64,000 nt of DNA from Sporolactobacillus mangiferae (GCF_023336505.1 NZ_JAMAST010000005.1:1-64000), one strand, 5' to 3'. Counted from the first letter of the stretch, positions 42,584-52,142 are shown. Notes: generated by a model from the letters alone, not told the origin. Numbers and translations are program-made.

Positions 42584-43942
42584 TCAACGGTTTGAAGGGA
42601 AAAAAATAAGGCTGATCAAAAATGCGGGGACACTGACGGCAGCAAGTATGAAGATGAGGATCAGAAGGTCAGTCGACGTAATCGTTGCGGCAAAGACGAC
42701 GCCAAGTATGGCTGCGGCACCAATCGACCCCAGAAAACGGCAGGTCTGAAACAAACCGGCACTTGTCCCGATGGCCGTCTCTGGTGCTTCGCGGAGCATC
42801 ATAGCCTGAAGAGCAACCGTACCAATCCCGTAACCGCAGCCGATCAGGAGCAGAATAAATCCGATCAGTAACAGCGAATGATTAAATGCCATGATTGTCA
42901 TCATTAACGCGCCTGCGACAGTAAACAGGCTTCCGGTTTTAAGCGGCAGAACGGGACCGAATCGGCTGATCCATTGGCCGGTCATTAGTGACACGGCAGC
43001 GCCGGCAAGTGACATGCACAGCATCATCAATCCGCTTTCCCGAATGCCAAGATGCATTGCGCCCTGAAAAAACGAAGGCATACCGTAAAACAGACAATAG
43101 TTGATGATATTAAGCAAAATAAAGAGCAGGTAAACAAGAGACAGCCGGTAATGACTTTTCAGCAGGTGTATGTCGATAAACGGTGCGTGCGTATGACTTT
43201 CCCGGCGAACAAAAAAAACCGATGCAGCAATTGCCATAACAATTGCCGGCCAGCTGACTTTTTCACTGAGTTTAAGCAGAAACCAGAGCAGTCCAAGAAT
43301 ACTGACGGAGAACAGGAAGATACCCGGGAGATCCAGTTGCCGCACCAGATTTCTCAATCGAAAATCTTTACTTTTGACATCTTTAGGGAAGATGAAAAGA
43401 GCAAGCAAAAGACTGATAAAAATAAGCGGATAATTTACATAAAAGATACTGCGCCATCCACCCCAGACAATAAGAAAGCCGCCAATGGTCGGACCGAATG
43501 CGCTCATTACCGATGCACAGATAGCTAGAGAGGCAAGAGCGGAATCCTGTCTGCTGCGAGCAATCGACTGATGAATGAGCGCTACACCGGATGGATAAAG
43601 GGTACCGTTACCTACGGCCTGGAGCACACGCATCAGAAGCAGCACTGCAAAAAAAGGAGCCAGAGGCGCATAGAAGCAGGCAATAGCTGAAAGCAGCAGA
43701 CCAGCGATGAACAGAGACTTTCGACCGATGAGGTCACCTGCCTTTCCGGCAACCGGCTGGCTGATGGCACTGACCAGATAAAAGACAGATACCAGCCAGG
43801 AAACTGTTGAGAAATTCAGATGATAATCCTGCTGAATGCTGTGAAGCGCTAAGGCAATCATTGACGAATTCAGAGGATTAAGCAACGTTCCGGATAAAAG
43901 AGCGATCATAAAAATCGAGTCATTTTTCTTCGGATGCAGCAT
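42584..43942 (-). CDS. MFS transporter, DHA2 (EmrB/QacA) family
   Basis: 452 residues, with about 14 hydrophobic segments. LNPLNSSMIALALHSIQQDY and VAGKAGDLIGRKSLFIAGLL, with the motif C region PTIGGFLIVWGGWRSIFYVN, mark the 14-helix drug:proton antiporters. The Asp usual in helix 1 (xLDxTIVNVALP) is replaced by LNSSMIALAL, so the substrate range may differ. It stands alone. Confidence 0.85.
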   Translation of the reverse strand: MLHPKKNDSIFMIALLSGTLLNPLNSSMIALALHSIQQDYHLNFSTVSWLVSVFYLVSAISQPVAGKAGDLIGRKSLFIAGLLLSAIACFYAPLAPFFAVLLLMRVLQAVGNGTLYPSGVALIHQSIARSRQDSALASLAICASVMSAFGPTIGGFLIVWGGWRSIFYVNYPLIFISLLLALFIFPKDVKSKDFRLRNLVRQLDLPGIFLFSVSILGLLWFLLKLSEKVSWPAIVMAIAASVFFVRRESHTHAPFIDIHLLKSHYRLSLVYLLFILLNIINYCLFYGMPSFFQGAMHLGIRESGLMMLCMSLAGAAVSLMTGQWISRFGPVLPLKTGSLFTVAGALMMTIMAFNHSLLLIGFILLLIGCGYGIGTVALQAMMLREAPETAIGTSAGLFQTCRFLGSIGAAAILGVVFAATITSTDLLILIFILAAVSVPAFLISLIFFPSNR

Positions 43943-44127
43943 GACTTTGCCTCCAGTCTCCTAACATCATATGTTTATAGCTGTTAGAGTAGTGACACGA
44001 TTCTGCAAAAGGATTGTGAGCATGCCTATTTGCAGCACGTCGGGAGCATTTACTGGATGCAAAAGATGCTTCTTGCCGGACGGGAAATTATGTATAATGT
44101 TGATTACGGGCGAAAGGGGGTGAAATA

Positions 44128-44559
44128 ATGGCCATTTCGGACAGTGACTTTCATCAGTTGTTTGAAGCAGTTACAGATACGCGGAGTATTTTGCTTGATT
44201 TTAAGCAAAGTGTGGACAAGCGATTCGAATTAGTGAATCAGCGTCTGGACACGATGGACAAACGTTTTGACGAAATTGACCGGCGTCTGGACGCGATGGA
44301 TGAACGTTTTGACGGAATTGACCGGCGTCTGGACGCGATGGATAAACGTTTTGATGGAATCGACCAGCGTCTGGATGTGATGGACGAACGTTTTGACAAA
44401 ACAGATGAGCAGCTGGATCAGCTGAATCACCGTCTTGGCAATTTGGAAACATCACAGATTGAGATCAATTTGCACATTTCAAGACTTGAAGGAAGCCAGA
44501 AGAAAACGAATAACGCACTGGTCGCGATTGCAGATGTGCTGAAAGAAAGTGTCACATGA
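44128..44559 (+). CDS. Coiled-coil protein built from 14-residue repeats
   Basis: 143 residues from ATG 44128 (GGGGGTGA upstream). The centre consists of units like RLDAMDERFDGIDR, each two heptads, which should form a long parallel coiled coil. The C-terminal part (LGNLETSQIEINLHISRLEG) continues the coil. Similar small heptad proteins are found widely and are often annotated as hypothetical or phage-tail-like. Function unknown. Confidence 0.75.
   Translation: MAISDSDFHQLFEAVTDTRSILLDFKQSVDKRFELVNQRLDTMDKRFDEIDRRLDAMDERFDGIDRRLDAMDKRFDGIDQRLDVMDERFDKTDEQLDQLNHRLGNLETSQIEINLHISRLEGSQKKTNNALVAIADVLKESVT
44242..44409. repeat. Four in-frame 42-bp tandem repeats
   Basis: Units start at 44242, 44284, 44326 and 44368, each beginning CGTCTGGA, and differ by a few bases. 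They encode the 14-residue coiled-coil units. The high DNA identity points to recent expansion and possible copy-number variation between strains. Confidence 0.9.
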
Positions 44560-44680
44560 TGTTTCAGAAGTCCTTCTGTCCCAACCCTGCATTCACAATA
44601 TTTTCAATTTTCCCTCTTACAATGCTTCAATGCCCATAATCGCACGCATCTTGTATGTCAGACAGTGCCTGCACATCGAA

Positions 44681-46084
44681 TTATAAATAATAGGGCATCC
44701 ATGTTTGATGAAGAAGTTTGATTCCTTCCCTGATTTCATCTATGGACAGTCCGCCGAAACCAATTAAAACCATCGGATATTTTGTTGACTGGCAGGCAGA
44801 GAGCTCATAGACGCGTATGCCTGACTTTATTGCATCTGAAATCAGCAGCGAGCGAGGACGCAAGGTTTTTACCTCCAGGACAATATGCAGTCCGGCATCC
44901 TGGCCGCTGATTTGAACATGGCCGTTCATGGTTGCTTTAATTGTCTCCAGAAGCGCGGCCTGCTTTTTCCGATAAAGAGTCCGCATTTTGCGAAGATGCT
45001 TTTCCCATTTGCCACTTTCCATAAAGCAGGCCAAAGTTTCCTGATGGAGGCGCGAGGCGGTCTGCCGCCATTCGAATTGATGATAACGTTCCAGCAGCGA
45101 AAGCGGGAGAATCATATAGCCGACGCGAATCGCGGGTATGAGTGATTTAGAAAAAGTGCCGATATAAATGACACGCCGGTTTTCATCGATGCTCTGCAGA
45201 GAGGGGATCGGTTTTCCATGATAGCGGAATTCGCCGTCATAATCATCTTCAATGATCCAGCACTTGTTTTTATTTGCCCACGTGAGCAGCTGCATCCGTC
45301 TGGCGATGGGCATCACCATACCAAGCGGATACTGGTGGGACGGAGTGATATACACAGCATCTGCCTGCACCTGATTCAGTGCATGAAGTGATATTCCGTC
45401 TTCTTCGACAGGAATCGGAGTTAATTGAATTTTCTCGTTCTGCAGTGATCTGTGCACCCCCTGATAGCCTGGCTCTTCCATTGCCAGGCGGTTATAACGC
45501 CAATTAATTAATGGATACAGGATAGAGAGAATCGTTTGCGTCCCGGCGGCAATGACCACTTGTTCCGGCCTGCAGCGTACGCCTCGGGAGCGGTGCAGAT
45601 AGTCGGCGATTGCTGACCGCAACCGCTCTTCTCCCTGAGGAGCGCCATATTTAAGCACTTCACGGTGTGCCGCGCTTAACGCCTGCTGTTCGCATTTTCT
45701 CCATTCATTCAGCGGAAAATGTTCTGTATCAATGTCCGACATGAAAAAATCGTATCGGACCGGTGCCTGCTTCTCAGCGCGTTTTTTTTCAAAAAAAACA
45801 GAAGGGTCAGAGGCGGATGCCGGTTCAGCGCTTTCCTGATCAAGATCTGCGACGAAGAAGCCACTGCGTGCTTTGCTTTCAATGTAACCTTCAGCGAGAA
45901 GCTGCTGATAAGCCATCTGTACTGTTGTTTTGCTCACATTCAGCCGTTCCGCAAGATAACGGATCGACGGCAGACGGGCAGACTTCTCAAGTTTAGATTG
46001 GTCAATGGCTTGTTTGAAAGATTCGTAGAGCTGGATGTATAAGGCCTTTTTCATCCGTTCGTTAAGATTTGGGAAAAATTCCAC
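44681..46084 (-). CDS. MocR/PdxR-type GntR-aminotransferase regulator
   Basis: 467 residues. N-terminal GntR winged helix (ARLPSIRYLAERLNVSKTTV, QMAYQQLLAEGYIESKARSG) joined to a fold-type I aminotransferase domain (YGAPQGEERLRSAIADYLHR; PLP region YIGTFSKSLIPAIRVGYMIL). MocR proteins sense PLP or amino-acid adducts. It is divergent from a PNPOx-fold gene, with an inverted repeat between them, so it probably controls that gene. Confidence 0.93.
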   Translation of the reverse strand: MEFFPNLNERMKKALYIQLYESFKQAIDQSKLEKSARLPSIRYLAERLNVSKTTVQMAYQQLLAEGYIESKARSGFFVADLDQESAEPASASDPSVFFEKKRAEKQAPVRYDFFMSDIDTEHFPLNEWRKCEQQALSAAHREVLKYGAPQGEERLRSAIADYLHRSRGVRCRPEQVVIAAGTQTILSILYPLINWRYNRLAMEEPGYQGVHRSLQNEKIQLTPIPVEEDGISLHALNQVQADAVYITPSHQYPLGMVMPIARRMQLLTWANKNKCWIIEDDYDGEFRYHGKPIPSLQSIDENRRVIYIGTFSKSLIPAIRVGYMILPLSLLERYHQFEWRQTASRLHQETLACFMESGKWEKHLRKMRTLYRKKQAALLETIKATMNGHVQISGQDAGLHIVLEVKTLRPRSLLISDAIKSGIRVYELSACQSTKYPMVLIGFGGLSIDEIREGIKLLHQTWMPYYL

Positions 46085-46100
46085 TGCCTGTCACCTTCCT

Positions 46101-46161
46101 ATCTGTACATGTAAAAATAGTCAAATCTGTATCTTTCCATCAATACAGATGATTTTATAAT
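46101..46161. promoter_or_regulatory. MocR operator region with promoter of PNPOx-like gene
   Basis: ATCTGTAT (46125-46132) and ATACAGAT (46143-46150) form a perfect 8-bp inverted repeat; a further direct copy ATCTGTA lies at 46101-46107. A TATAAT -10 is at 46156-46161 with no good -35, as expected for an activator-dependent promoter. Confidence 0.65.
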
Positions 46162-46186
46162 AAATGAAAACAACAGAAAAGGCGGG

Positions 46187-46741
46187 ATGGGTATGCGTCC
46201 AATGCGACGAGCGGACAAGGTATGTACAGATCAGGGGAAAATTGACGATTTCTTAGCGCATGCACATGTTGGTTTCCTTGGACTTGCAGACAGTGAGTAT
46301 CCTTATGTTGTACCGGTTAATTTTGTCTGGTACCGGAATAAGATTTATTTTCATGGTGCGGCGGAAGGAAAGAAAGCGGATTTAATGCGTAATGCAACAA
46401 GCGCAGCATTTACCGTCTGTGAGGAGTATGGAATTATGGCCGGACCGGTACCTGCGCATACAAGCACGGCTTACATGAGTGTTATGATTTTCGGAAAGGC
46501 AGGCTGCCTGATCGACAGAGACGAGGCAAGAGACGCGATGCAGCAGATGCTTGATAAATATGTGCCGGATTATTTTAATCGTCCATTAGCGCGTACTCAT
46601 CTTGAAAAATATCGTTCATCGAAGGGCAGTGCAACTGCCATATACTGCCTGGAGCCGGACATGCTGACAGCAAAAGAACAGCCTTTAGATGAAGACAAGA
46701 AATATGTGCCGGGGATGAAGGCAGGGCGTAATGAAAAATAA
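46187..46741 (+). CDS. Pyridoxamine-phosphate-oxidase-fold (NimA-like) flavoprotein
   Basis: 184 residues (ATG 46187; an alternative ATG at 46193 has better ribosome-site spacing). The split-barrel pattern RRADKVCTDQGKIDDFLAHA, GFLGLADSEYPYVVPVNFVW, and IYFHGAAEGKKADLMRN is that of the NimA/PNPOx-like FMN family, whose conserved His (HGAAEG) is kept. It probably reduces a nitro compound or binds flavin or haem. Divergent MocR suggests a vitamin B6-linked control. Confidence 0.85.
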   Translation: MGMRPMRRADKVCTDQGKIDDFLAHAHVGFLGLADSEYPYVVPVNFVWYRNKIYFHGAAEGKKADLMRNATSAAFTVCEEYGIMAGPVPAHTSTAYMSVMIFGKAGCLIDRDEARDAMQQMLDKYVPDYFNRPLARTHLEKYRSSKGSATAIYCLEPDMLTAKEQPLDEDKKYVPGMKAGRNEK

Positions 46742-46899
46742 TTGTTCAATCATCTGGAAAAGGCCAGTGTAATCTAAAGGCGGAGCAGTATTGGTCGAAT
46801 TTGAAAATGATATGGATTTTTGAAACCATTTGTTTTAAATAAGATGGTGATTTCACGCCATGCAAGAGGGATGCCACAAATAACGCCCACATAAATTAT

Positions 46900-47285
46900 A
46901 GATTCTCTTAGTTAATTGTCCGATTTCGGATCGCCTTGCCTGATTCGTTTGAAAAAAAGACAACGAGTGCGGCTTTATTAATGCGTTTCTCTTTAGCGCA
47001 GTAATCGCAGCTGCAACTAATTGCTTTCCGGCTGGCTTGCGACGGTATTCAAGATCCACAGTTATGTGATAGATGTAGTCTCTTCATCCATCGTTCCCGC
47101 AGAGAATGACGCCTACAGTTTTGTTGTCACTTTCTGCAACAAAGTTTGTCGCCTGGATTGCGTTTTAAAAATTTAGCGATGCCAGACTGAGAGTCGTCTA
47201 AACGGCGCGTGCCCATTCCTTTTGTATGGCACCACAACTGAAAAGCTTCGGCATAGTCATCTATGTTCATTGGGCGAATTTTCAT
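46900..47285 (-). pseudogene. GNAT acetyltransferase pseudogene
   Basis: Starts ATG 47285: MKIRPMNIDDYAEAFQLWCH and RLDDSQSGIAKFLKRNPGD. A frameshift follows; the next frame gives NFVAESDNKTVGVILCGNDG, then an in-frame stop (TGA), then YIYHITVDLEYRRKPAGKQL with the acetyl-CoA-binding loop, and a further frameshift near 46985. At least three lesions; inactive. Confidence 0.8.
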
Positions 47286-47307
47286 TGGGAGCGCTCCATT
47301 ATATTCA

Positions 47308-48690
47308 TTAAAAATCGATTGCCGTTTTTGCCTGAAGATAGGTAGCGGCCTGTTCAGCTGTGTGCAAGGCGGTGGCCGCGCAATCCGGGAGTCCGACGCC
47401 GTGTAGCAGGGCGCCGCAGGCAAAGACACCGTCTATTTTTGTTAATGCATCCTCAAATGCCTGAATCCGCTGATTGTGGTTGACCGTGTACTGCGGCATG
47501 TTATCCACCTGGCGGGTGATGACGGAAAACAGCGGGGTGCCCAATTTAATGATCGTTCGCAGATCAGCGAGGGCGATTTGCTCGATTTCCGCATCGCTTT
47601 TTTCGACAATCGATGAATCATCCGCAGTTCCGACATAGGTCCGGATCAGCACGTGATTTTCCGGGGCGGCAAATGCCCATTTGTGATTCATGAAACTGCA
47701 GGCGGTGATATGCAGCCCCTCCTCTCGAGCGACAACGTAGCCGTTTCCGTCAAATGCTCCCACATCTTCTTTTTTGAAAGCAAACGCAACAGTGGCCGTG
47801 GATGTGCGTTTATCGTGAGTCAGGCTCCAGGCTTCCGGGAAATCAAGCAGCGGTCCGTACTGTTTTGGCGAAGCGGCCAAAATGATGGCATCTGCGTTCA
47901 GTACCTCTCCGTTTCCCAAGGTTACTTGTCCAGATTGTATGCTTGCGACCGGTGTATTCAGTTTGATGTCATCCGGATATGAAGCCAGCCGTTCAACGAG
48001 GCCCTGCAGACCGCAGGACAGGGATAAAAATTGGCCGGTGGATTTTTTAGGTGTATCTGCCATTTTCGGTGATCGCAGGCTTTTCATGCCAAGGATCAGG
48101 CTGCGATGTTTTTTTTCAATGGCCGCAAATTGCGGCAAGGTCGCTTCAAGACTCATATCACTCAGACTTCCGCTGTAAATGCCGGACAGCAGCGGCTCAA
48201 TCATATTGGACACTACTTCGGTGCCAAGACGCTTTTCGAAAAAGGTTCTCAGTGAAAGATCCTGACCATGGTAGACATGCGGGATCAACAGATCCATCAG
48301 GGCCCGAATCTTTCCAAACGGACTGATCAGGCTTGTGGTTGCCATGGGAAGGAGTTTGGTCGGTACGCCCATTACCGAACCTTTCGGCATTTTTCGGAGC
48401 TGTTTATTGACATAGATATAATTAGCCCCTGCTCCTGAATGAACAAGCTGATTGTTCAGACCGATTGCTTTGATTAATTGAGTCAGCGCTGGTTTTCGCG
48501 TAAGAAATCCCTCAGGTCCGCATTCAATAATGAATCCATCTCGATGAATCGTTTTGATTTTTCCACCGATCCGATCTGAAGCTTCCAGCACTGTGATCTG
48601 CACCTTCGGCAGCTTTTGTTTCATATAGCAGGCGGTGGCGAGACCAGAGATCCCGGCACCGATGATGATTACTTTTTGATGTTCTGTCAT
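47308..48690 (-). CDS. hemY: Coproporphyrinogen/protoporphyrinogen oxidase CgoX (HemY)
   Basis: 460 residues from ATG 48690 (GGAGG six bases upstream; a second ATG is adjacent). N-terminal FAD motif VIIIGAGISGLATACYMKQK, RIGGKIKTIHRDGFIIECGPE, and C-terminal GVGLPDCAATALHTAEQAAT. In Gram-positive bacteria this enzyme oxidises coproporphyrinogen III to coproporphyrin III in the coproporphyrin-dependent haem pathway. It stands apart from other hem genes here. Confidence 0.92.
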   Translation of the reverse strand: MTEHQKVIIIGAGISGLATACYMKQKLPKVQITVLEASDRIGGKIKTIHRDGFIIECGPEGFLTRKPALTQLIKAIGLNNQLVHSGAGANYIYVNKQLRKMPKGSVMGVPTKLLPMATTSLISPFGKIRALMDLLIPHVYHGQDLSLRTFFEKRLGTEVVSNMIEPLLSGIYSGSLSDMSLEATLPQFAAIEKKHRSLILGMKSLRSPKMADTPKKSTGQFLSLSCGLQGLVERLASYPDDIKLNTPVASIQSGQVTLGNGEVLNADAIILAASPKQYGPLLDFPEAWSLTHDKRTSTATVAFAFKKEDVGAFDGNGYVVAREEGLHITACSFMNHKWAFAAPENHVLIRTYVGTADDSSIVEKSDAEIEQIALADLRTIIKLGTPLFSVITRQVDNMPQYTVNHNQRIQAFEDALTKIDGVFACGALLHGVGLPDCAATALHTAEQAATYLQAKTAIDF

Positions 48691-48834
48691 CATGAACCTC
48701 CGCACATCCTGGTTATTCGAGCTCAATTCAAATTTTTATCCATTTTTATATTAACACGTCTGCCAGGCATCGCTTACTTTTTTACGCTTATTCAGCTTCT
48801 CGTATTATATAATGGATAGAAATAAGCTTTGGAG

Positions 48835-49680
48835 ATGAAAAAATTGCATGCAATCAATCACATGGCTGAGTTGCGCCCTGACTGCAGCCGTTGCTTCGGT
48901 TTATGCTGCGCTGCACTGCCTTTTACCCATTCGGCCGATTTTGCCATTGATAAACCTGCGAAGATGCCGTGCCCGAATTTACAAGCCGATTGTCGCTGCC
49001 TTATACATAGCTGTTTGAGAGAAAAGGGATTCAAAGGCTGCATTGCATTTGAGTGTTTTGGAGCGGGTCAGAAGGTGTCCGAGCAGACATTTGCCGGTGT
49101 TGATTGGCACGGGCATAAAAAAACGGCAGAAAAAATGTTTGCCGTATTTCCAAAAATGATCATGCTGCATGAATTGCTGTGGTATCTTAATGAAGCACTG
49201 ATTCATCCAGCTGTCGGTCCGATAAGATCCGAACTCTCGCATGCATCTGCAGAAACAGAAAAGCTGACGCGGCTTTCGGCAGAGTCAATCAATGCGCTTG
49301 ATCTGCACGCACTGCAGGCCAAGTTGAATCAACTGTTTGTTGAGACAAGTGGACGAGTTTGGCGTACATCACAATCAGATGGTGCAGGGCTGCGCAAAAA
49401 GAGAGCCGATTTCTGCAACGCGGATCTCATTGGCAAAAACTTTTGTAAGATGGATCTGTCCGGAGCAAATTTTCGAGGAGCCTATCTGATTGCTGCAGAT
49501 CTGAGCCATGCGGATTTAAGCGGAGCCGACTTCATTGGTGCTGATCTTCGCGACGCTAACCTTTGCGGCGCAAACCTCACTGACAGCATTTTCTTAACGC
49601 AGGCTCAGCTCAATTCAGCGCAAGGCGATGCAGCGACCCGCTTACCCGTGCTGCTGGATCGCCCGATGCATTGGCACTGA
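48835..49680 (+). CDS. Cys-rich plus pentapeptide-repeat protein
   Basis: 281 residues (ATG 48835, although TTG 48844 has better spacing from GGAG). The N-terminal ~90 residues are Cys-rich (DCSRCFGLCC, PCPNL, DCRCLIHSCL, GCIAFECFG), resembling a metal or Fe-S site. A helical middle follows, and residues about 195-255 are pentapeptide repeats (ADFCNADLIGKNFCKMDLSG, ANFRGAYLIAADLSHADLSG). Pentapeptide repeats fold as a right-handed quadrilateral beta helix; some such proteins mimic DNA and protect gyrase, as McbG does for microcin B17. This one is 38 kb from the LAP cluster, so a link is speculative. Confidence 0.8.
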   Translation: MKKLHAINHMAELRPDCSRCFGLCCAALPFTHSADFAIDKPAKMPCPNLQADCRCLIHSCLREKGFKGCIAFECFGAGQKVSEQTFAGVDWHGHKKTAEKMFAVFPKMIMLHELLWYLNEALIHPAVGPIRSELSHASAETEKLTRLSAESINALDLHALQAKLNQLFVETSGRVWRTSQSDGAGLRKKRADFCNADLIGKNFCKMDLSGANFRGAYLIAADLSHADLSGADFIGADLRDANLCGANLTDSIFLTQAQLNSAQGDAATRLPVLLDRPMHWH

Positions 49681-49700
49681 ATTGAGCAGGGCGGTGCTGC

Positions 49701-50510
49701 TCACCCCAGTGCAACATCCAGCACCATCATGACTGAAAATCCGATCATTGTTGCAGCAGTGGCCAGATCTGTTGATCCCTCATGCTGAGATTCCGGAATC
49801 AGTTCTTCGATAACTACAAAGATCATGGCCCCGGCGGCGAAGGCAAGCGCATAAGGGAGAATCGGAGACACATGGACGACTAAGTAAGCGCCGATAACGG
49901 CAAAGATCGGTTCGACGATCGCGGATAACTGGCCATACCAGAAGCTTTTCCAGCGAGTCAGACCTTCCCCGCGAAGTGGAATGGCTACTGCAGCGCCTTC
50001 AGGAAAGTTTTGAATGCCAATACCGAACGCAAGTGCCAATGCTGCCACAAGCAACTCTGTATTTCCAGCAATGATCGCTCCGAATGCAACGCCGACAGCC
50101 GCCCCTTCCGGTATATTGTGAATGGTAATTGAGAAGACAAGTAAGATGATTTTGCGCAGCTTTGTTTTCGGTCCTTCTTTTTCGGAAACTGAAAATCCAA
50201 AATGCAGGTGAGGGATGAATCGATCGACGACGCGTAAAAAGATACCGCCAAGCAGAAATCCGACGAGTGCGGGCACAAATGAGAAAGCCCCCATGCCAGA
50301 GCTCAGCTCGAGTGCCGGTGCAAGCAGCGACCAGAAACTGGCGGCGATCATCACTCCGGCGGCAAAACCAAGCATGACGTTTGCCATTTTCTGATCCAGA
50401 TGCTTAAAGAAAAAAACGAGTGATGCACCAGCGGCCGTACAAAGCCAGGTGAAAAGTCCGGCAAGAAGGGCAAGCAGAACCGGATGGAGCAAGGACAGTT
50501 GATGAAGCAT
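49701..50510 (-). CDS. ZIP-family divalent metal transporter
   Basis: 269 residues with eight membrane spans; metal-binding motifs HNIPEGAAVGVAFGA (helix 4) and NFPEGAAVAIPLRGEG (helix 5) are diagnostic. It imports Zn2+ or related ions, ZupT/GufA-like. It ends close to the pentapeptide gene, convergently. Confidence 0.92.
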   Translation of the reverse strand: MLHQLSLLHPVLLALLAGLFTWLCTAAGASLVFFFKHLDQKMANVMLGFAAGVMIAASFWSLLAPALELSSGMGAFSFVPALVGFLLGGIFLRVVDRFIPHLHFGFSVSEKEGPKTKLRKIILLVFSITIHNIPEGAAVGVAFGAIIAGNTELLVAALALAFGIGIQNFPEGAAVAIPLRGEGLTRWKSFWYGQLSAIVEPIFAVIGAYLVVHVSPILPYALAFAAGAMIFVVIEELIPESQHEGSTDLATAATMIGFSVMMVLDVALG

Positions 50511-51047
50511 AAATCGACCTCCAGCAAGATAGTCTTTGGAAATTTATATACCTGTTTTAACTATACATACTTTTTTCACGCGGCACCACTACGAAATATG
50601 GAGTAACCTATTTGCGGAAGCGGGCATGCAAGATGAGAGGGATGACGTACGCATGTTTCACGGTCCTGCAGGCTTCTGATGATGAAAGCGCACAACAGAT
50701 GACACGCACAGGAGAGCAGGTATCTGTACAGAACTGAGCACTCCATAGCAAATACTCCCTTATGTACAAGCCTTCTCAGAAAAATGAACGACCGCCTGAT
50801 CAAAATAATGTCAGTCTCCTCAATATTAATGGTTATCCATAAATATCCATTTATGTGTCGCACTGCTAATCATGAAAATAAATAGAGTGATTTTGACTTT
50901 GTTCTGTTTTTTTGTAATCGAAATGTAGCGGTGCTGTCAATGGCGTGTTAATGTTTTGCAACGTCTGAGGACTAGGATAAGTGATGTTGATGAAGGTACA
51001 TAGAATGTGGTTCAGGATTTTTGCAGTACACAATGGAGGGGAAAAAA
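50511..51047. other. Gene-free intergenic region
   Basis: No convincing gene; a 95-codon frame on the minus strand lacks a ribosome site and family features. The region must contain promoters for the ZIP gene and the NlpC/P60 gene, but none can be named firmly. Confidence 0.4.
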
Positions 51048-52103
51048 TTGAAAAAGAGTCTATTATCTGCGGCATTAATCGGAGGATTGGCCGTGTCAAG
51101 TATTGGAGCACATCAGGCACAGGCAGCATCAGGTACATCGATTGTTCAGGCAGCAGAACGAGGACTCGGCTCCGCGTATTCCTGGGGACAGAATGACTGC
51201 TCTGGATTTACACAGCAGGTGTTTGCACAATTCGGCGTTCAGCTGCCCCATAATTCGGCAGCACAGGCGGGCTATGGAACGAAAGTTGACCGTGCACATT
51301 TGCAGCCTGGCGATCTGGTTTTCTTTCACACATCAGGAAACGGCATTTCTCATGTTGGCATCTATGTTGGCAATAATCGTATGATCAGTGCGGAAACAGA
51401 GAAAACCGGAGTGCGCGAGACACAGATTTTTGACGGCGGAGCTTCCACCTACTGGGAACCGCGGTTTGTAACAGCCAGAAGAATCATTTCAGGAAATAAG
51501 AAGAACGTGAAACAAACGGTAAATGTGCAGCAGAAGCAGACTGCATCGTCTGTACAAGCGTCAGAAAAAGCAACGACGTCAGCAGAAAAAACATCAATGG
51601 CGCAGGCTTCGGCGGATGGATCAACGCAAAGTAATGCAGTTTCAAAGGTCGCTTCTTCTGACCAGCAAAAAGGGACAGGCACTGATCAGTCATCGGCAAA
51701 CGTGACAGACTCATCATCTGCGTCGAGTGAAGCTTCAGCATCAAACGCAAATGATCCAAAGCATATCTCGGCATCGAGAGCTTCTAAAACGTCGAACTTA
51801 GAAACCGGAAAAGTCCATAGTGGTGTGTATTATGTCCGGGCAGGAGACACTTTATGGGAAATTTCCAATCAAAATGGTGTTTCTGTACAGAAAATCCAGC
51901 AAATAAACAAGCTGAAGAATACATTGATTCGTCCAGGACAGAAGTTATACTTGAACGATCCGTCAGCTGTCTACACCATCAAATCCGGTGATTCGCTTTG
52001 GGCAATTGCCAGAAATCATGGAACAACCGTGCAAAGCTTAATGAAGCTCAATCATCTTTCCTCAGACTTGATTTTTCCAAACGAAAAACTGACCATCCGT
52101 TAA
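51048..52103 (+). CDS. Secreted NlpC/P60 peptidoglycan hydrolase with two LysM
   Basis: 351 residues from TTG 51048 (GGAGGGG upstream). Signal peptide (LLSAALIGGLAVSSIGAHQAQA), then an N-terminal NlpC/P60 domain (QNDCSGFTQQVFAQFG with the catalytic Cys; ISHVGIYVGNN with the His), a Ser/Thr/Ala-rich linker (about 160-265), and two C-terminal LysM modules (YYVRAGDTLWEISNQNGVSV; YTIKSGDSLWAIARNHGTTV). Catalysis before anchoring is the reverse of LytE/LytF order. The usual third catalytic His region reads MISAETEKTGV, without His. It cuts cell-wall peptides. Confidence 0.9.
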   Translation: MKKSLLSAALIGGLAVSSIGAHQAQAASGTSIVQAAERGLGSAYSWGQNDCSGFTQQVFAQFGVQLPHNSAAQAGYGTKVDRAHLQPGDLVFFHTSGNGISHVGIYVGNNRMISAETEKTGVRETQIFDGGASTYWEPRFVTARRIISGNKKNVKQTVNVQQKQTASSVQASEKATTSAEKTSMAQASADGSTQSNAVSKVASSDQQKGTGTDQSSANVTDSSSASSEASASNANDPKHISASRASKTSNLETGKVHSGVYYVRAGDTLWEISNQNGVSVQKIQQINKLKNTLIRPGQKLYLNDPSAVYTIKSGDSLWAIARNHGTTVQSLMKLNHLSSDLIFPNEKLTIR

Positions 52104-52107
52104 AAGG

Positions 52108-52142
52108 GAGGACATGCAAAGTTTGCATGTCCTCTTTTTTTT
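52108..52142 (+). terminator. Intrinsic terminator of the NlpC/P60 gene
   Basis: GAGGACATGCAAA (52108-52120) pairs with TTTGCATGTCCTC (52122-52134), followed by eight T residues. Confidence 0.93.

Noticed and set aside
44242-44409. CRISPR-like array
   Set aside because: Units are contiguous without spacers and are in-frame coding repeats.
48835-49680. Pentapeptide protein as the immunity gene of the LAP cluster
   Set aside because: It is 38 kb away in normal-GC sequence with its own context; kept only as a speculative finding.
50576-50863. 95-codon frame on the minus strand
   Set aside because: No ribosome site, no family pattern, low-complexity translation.
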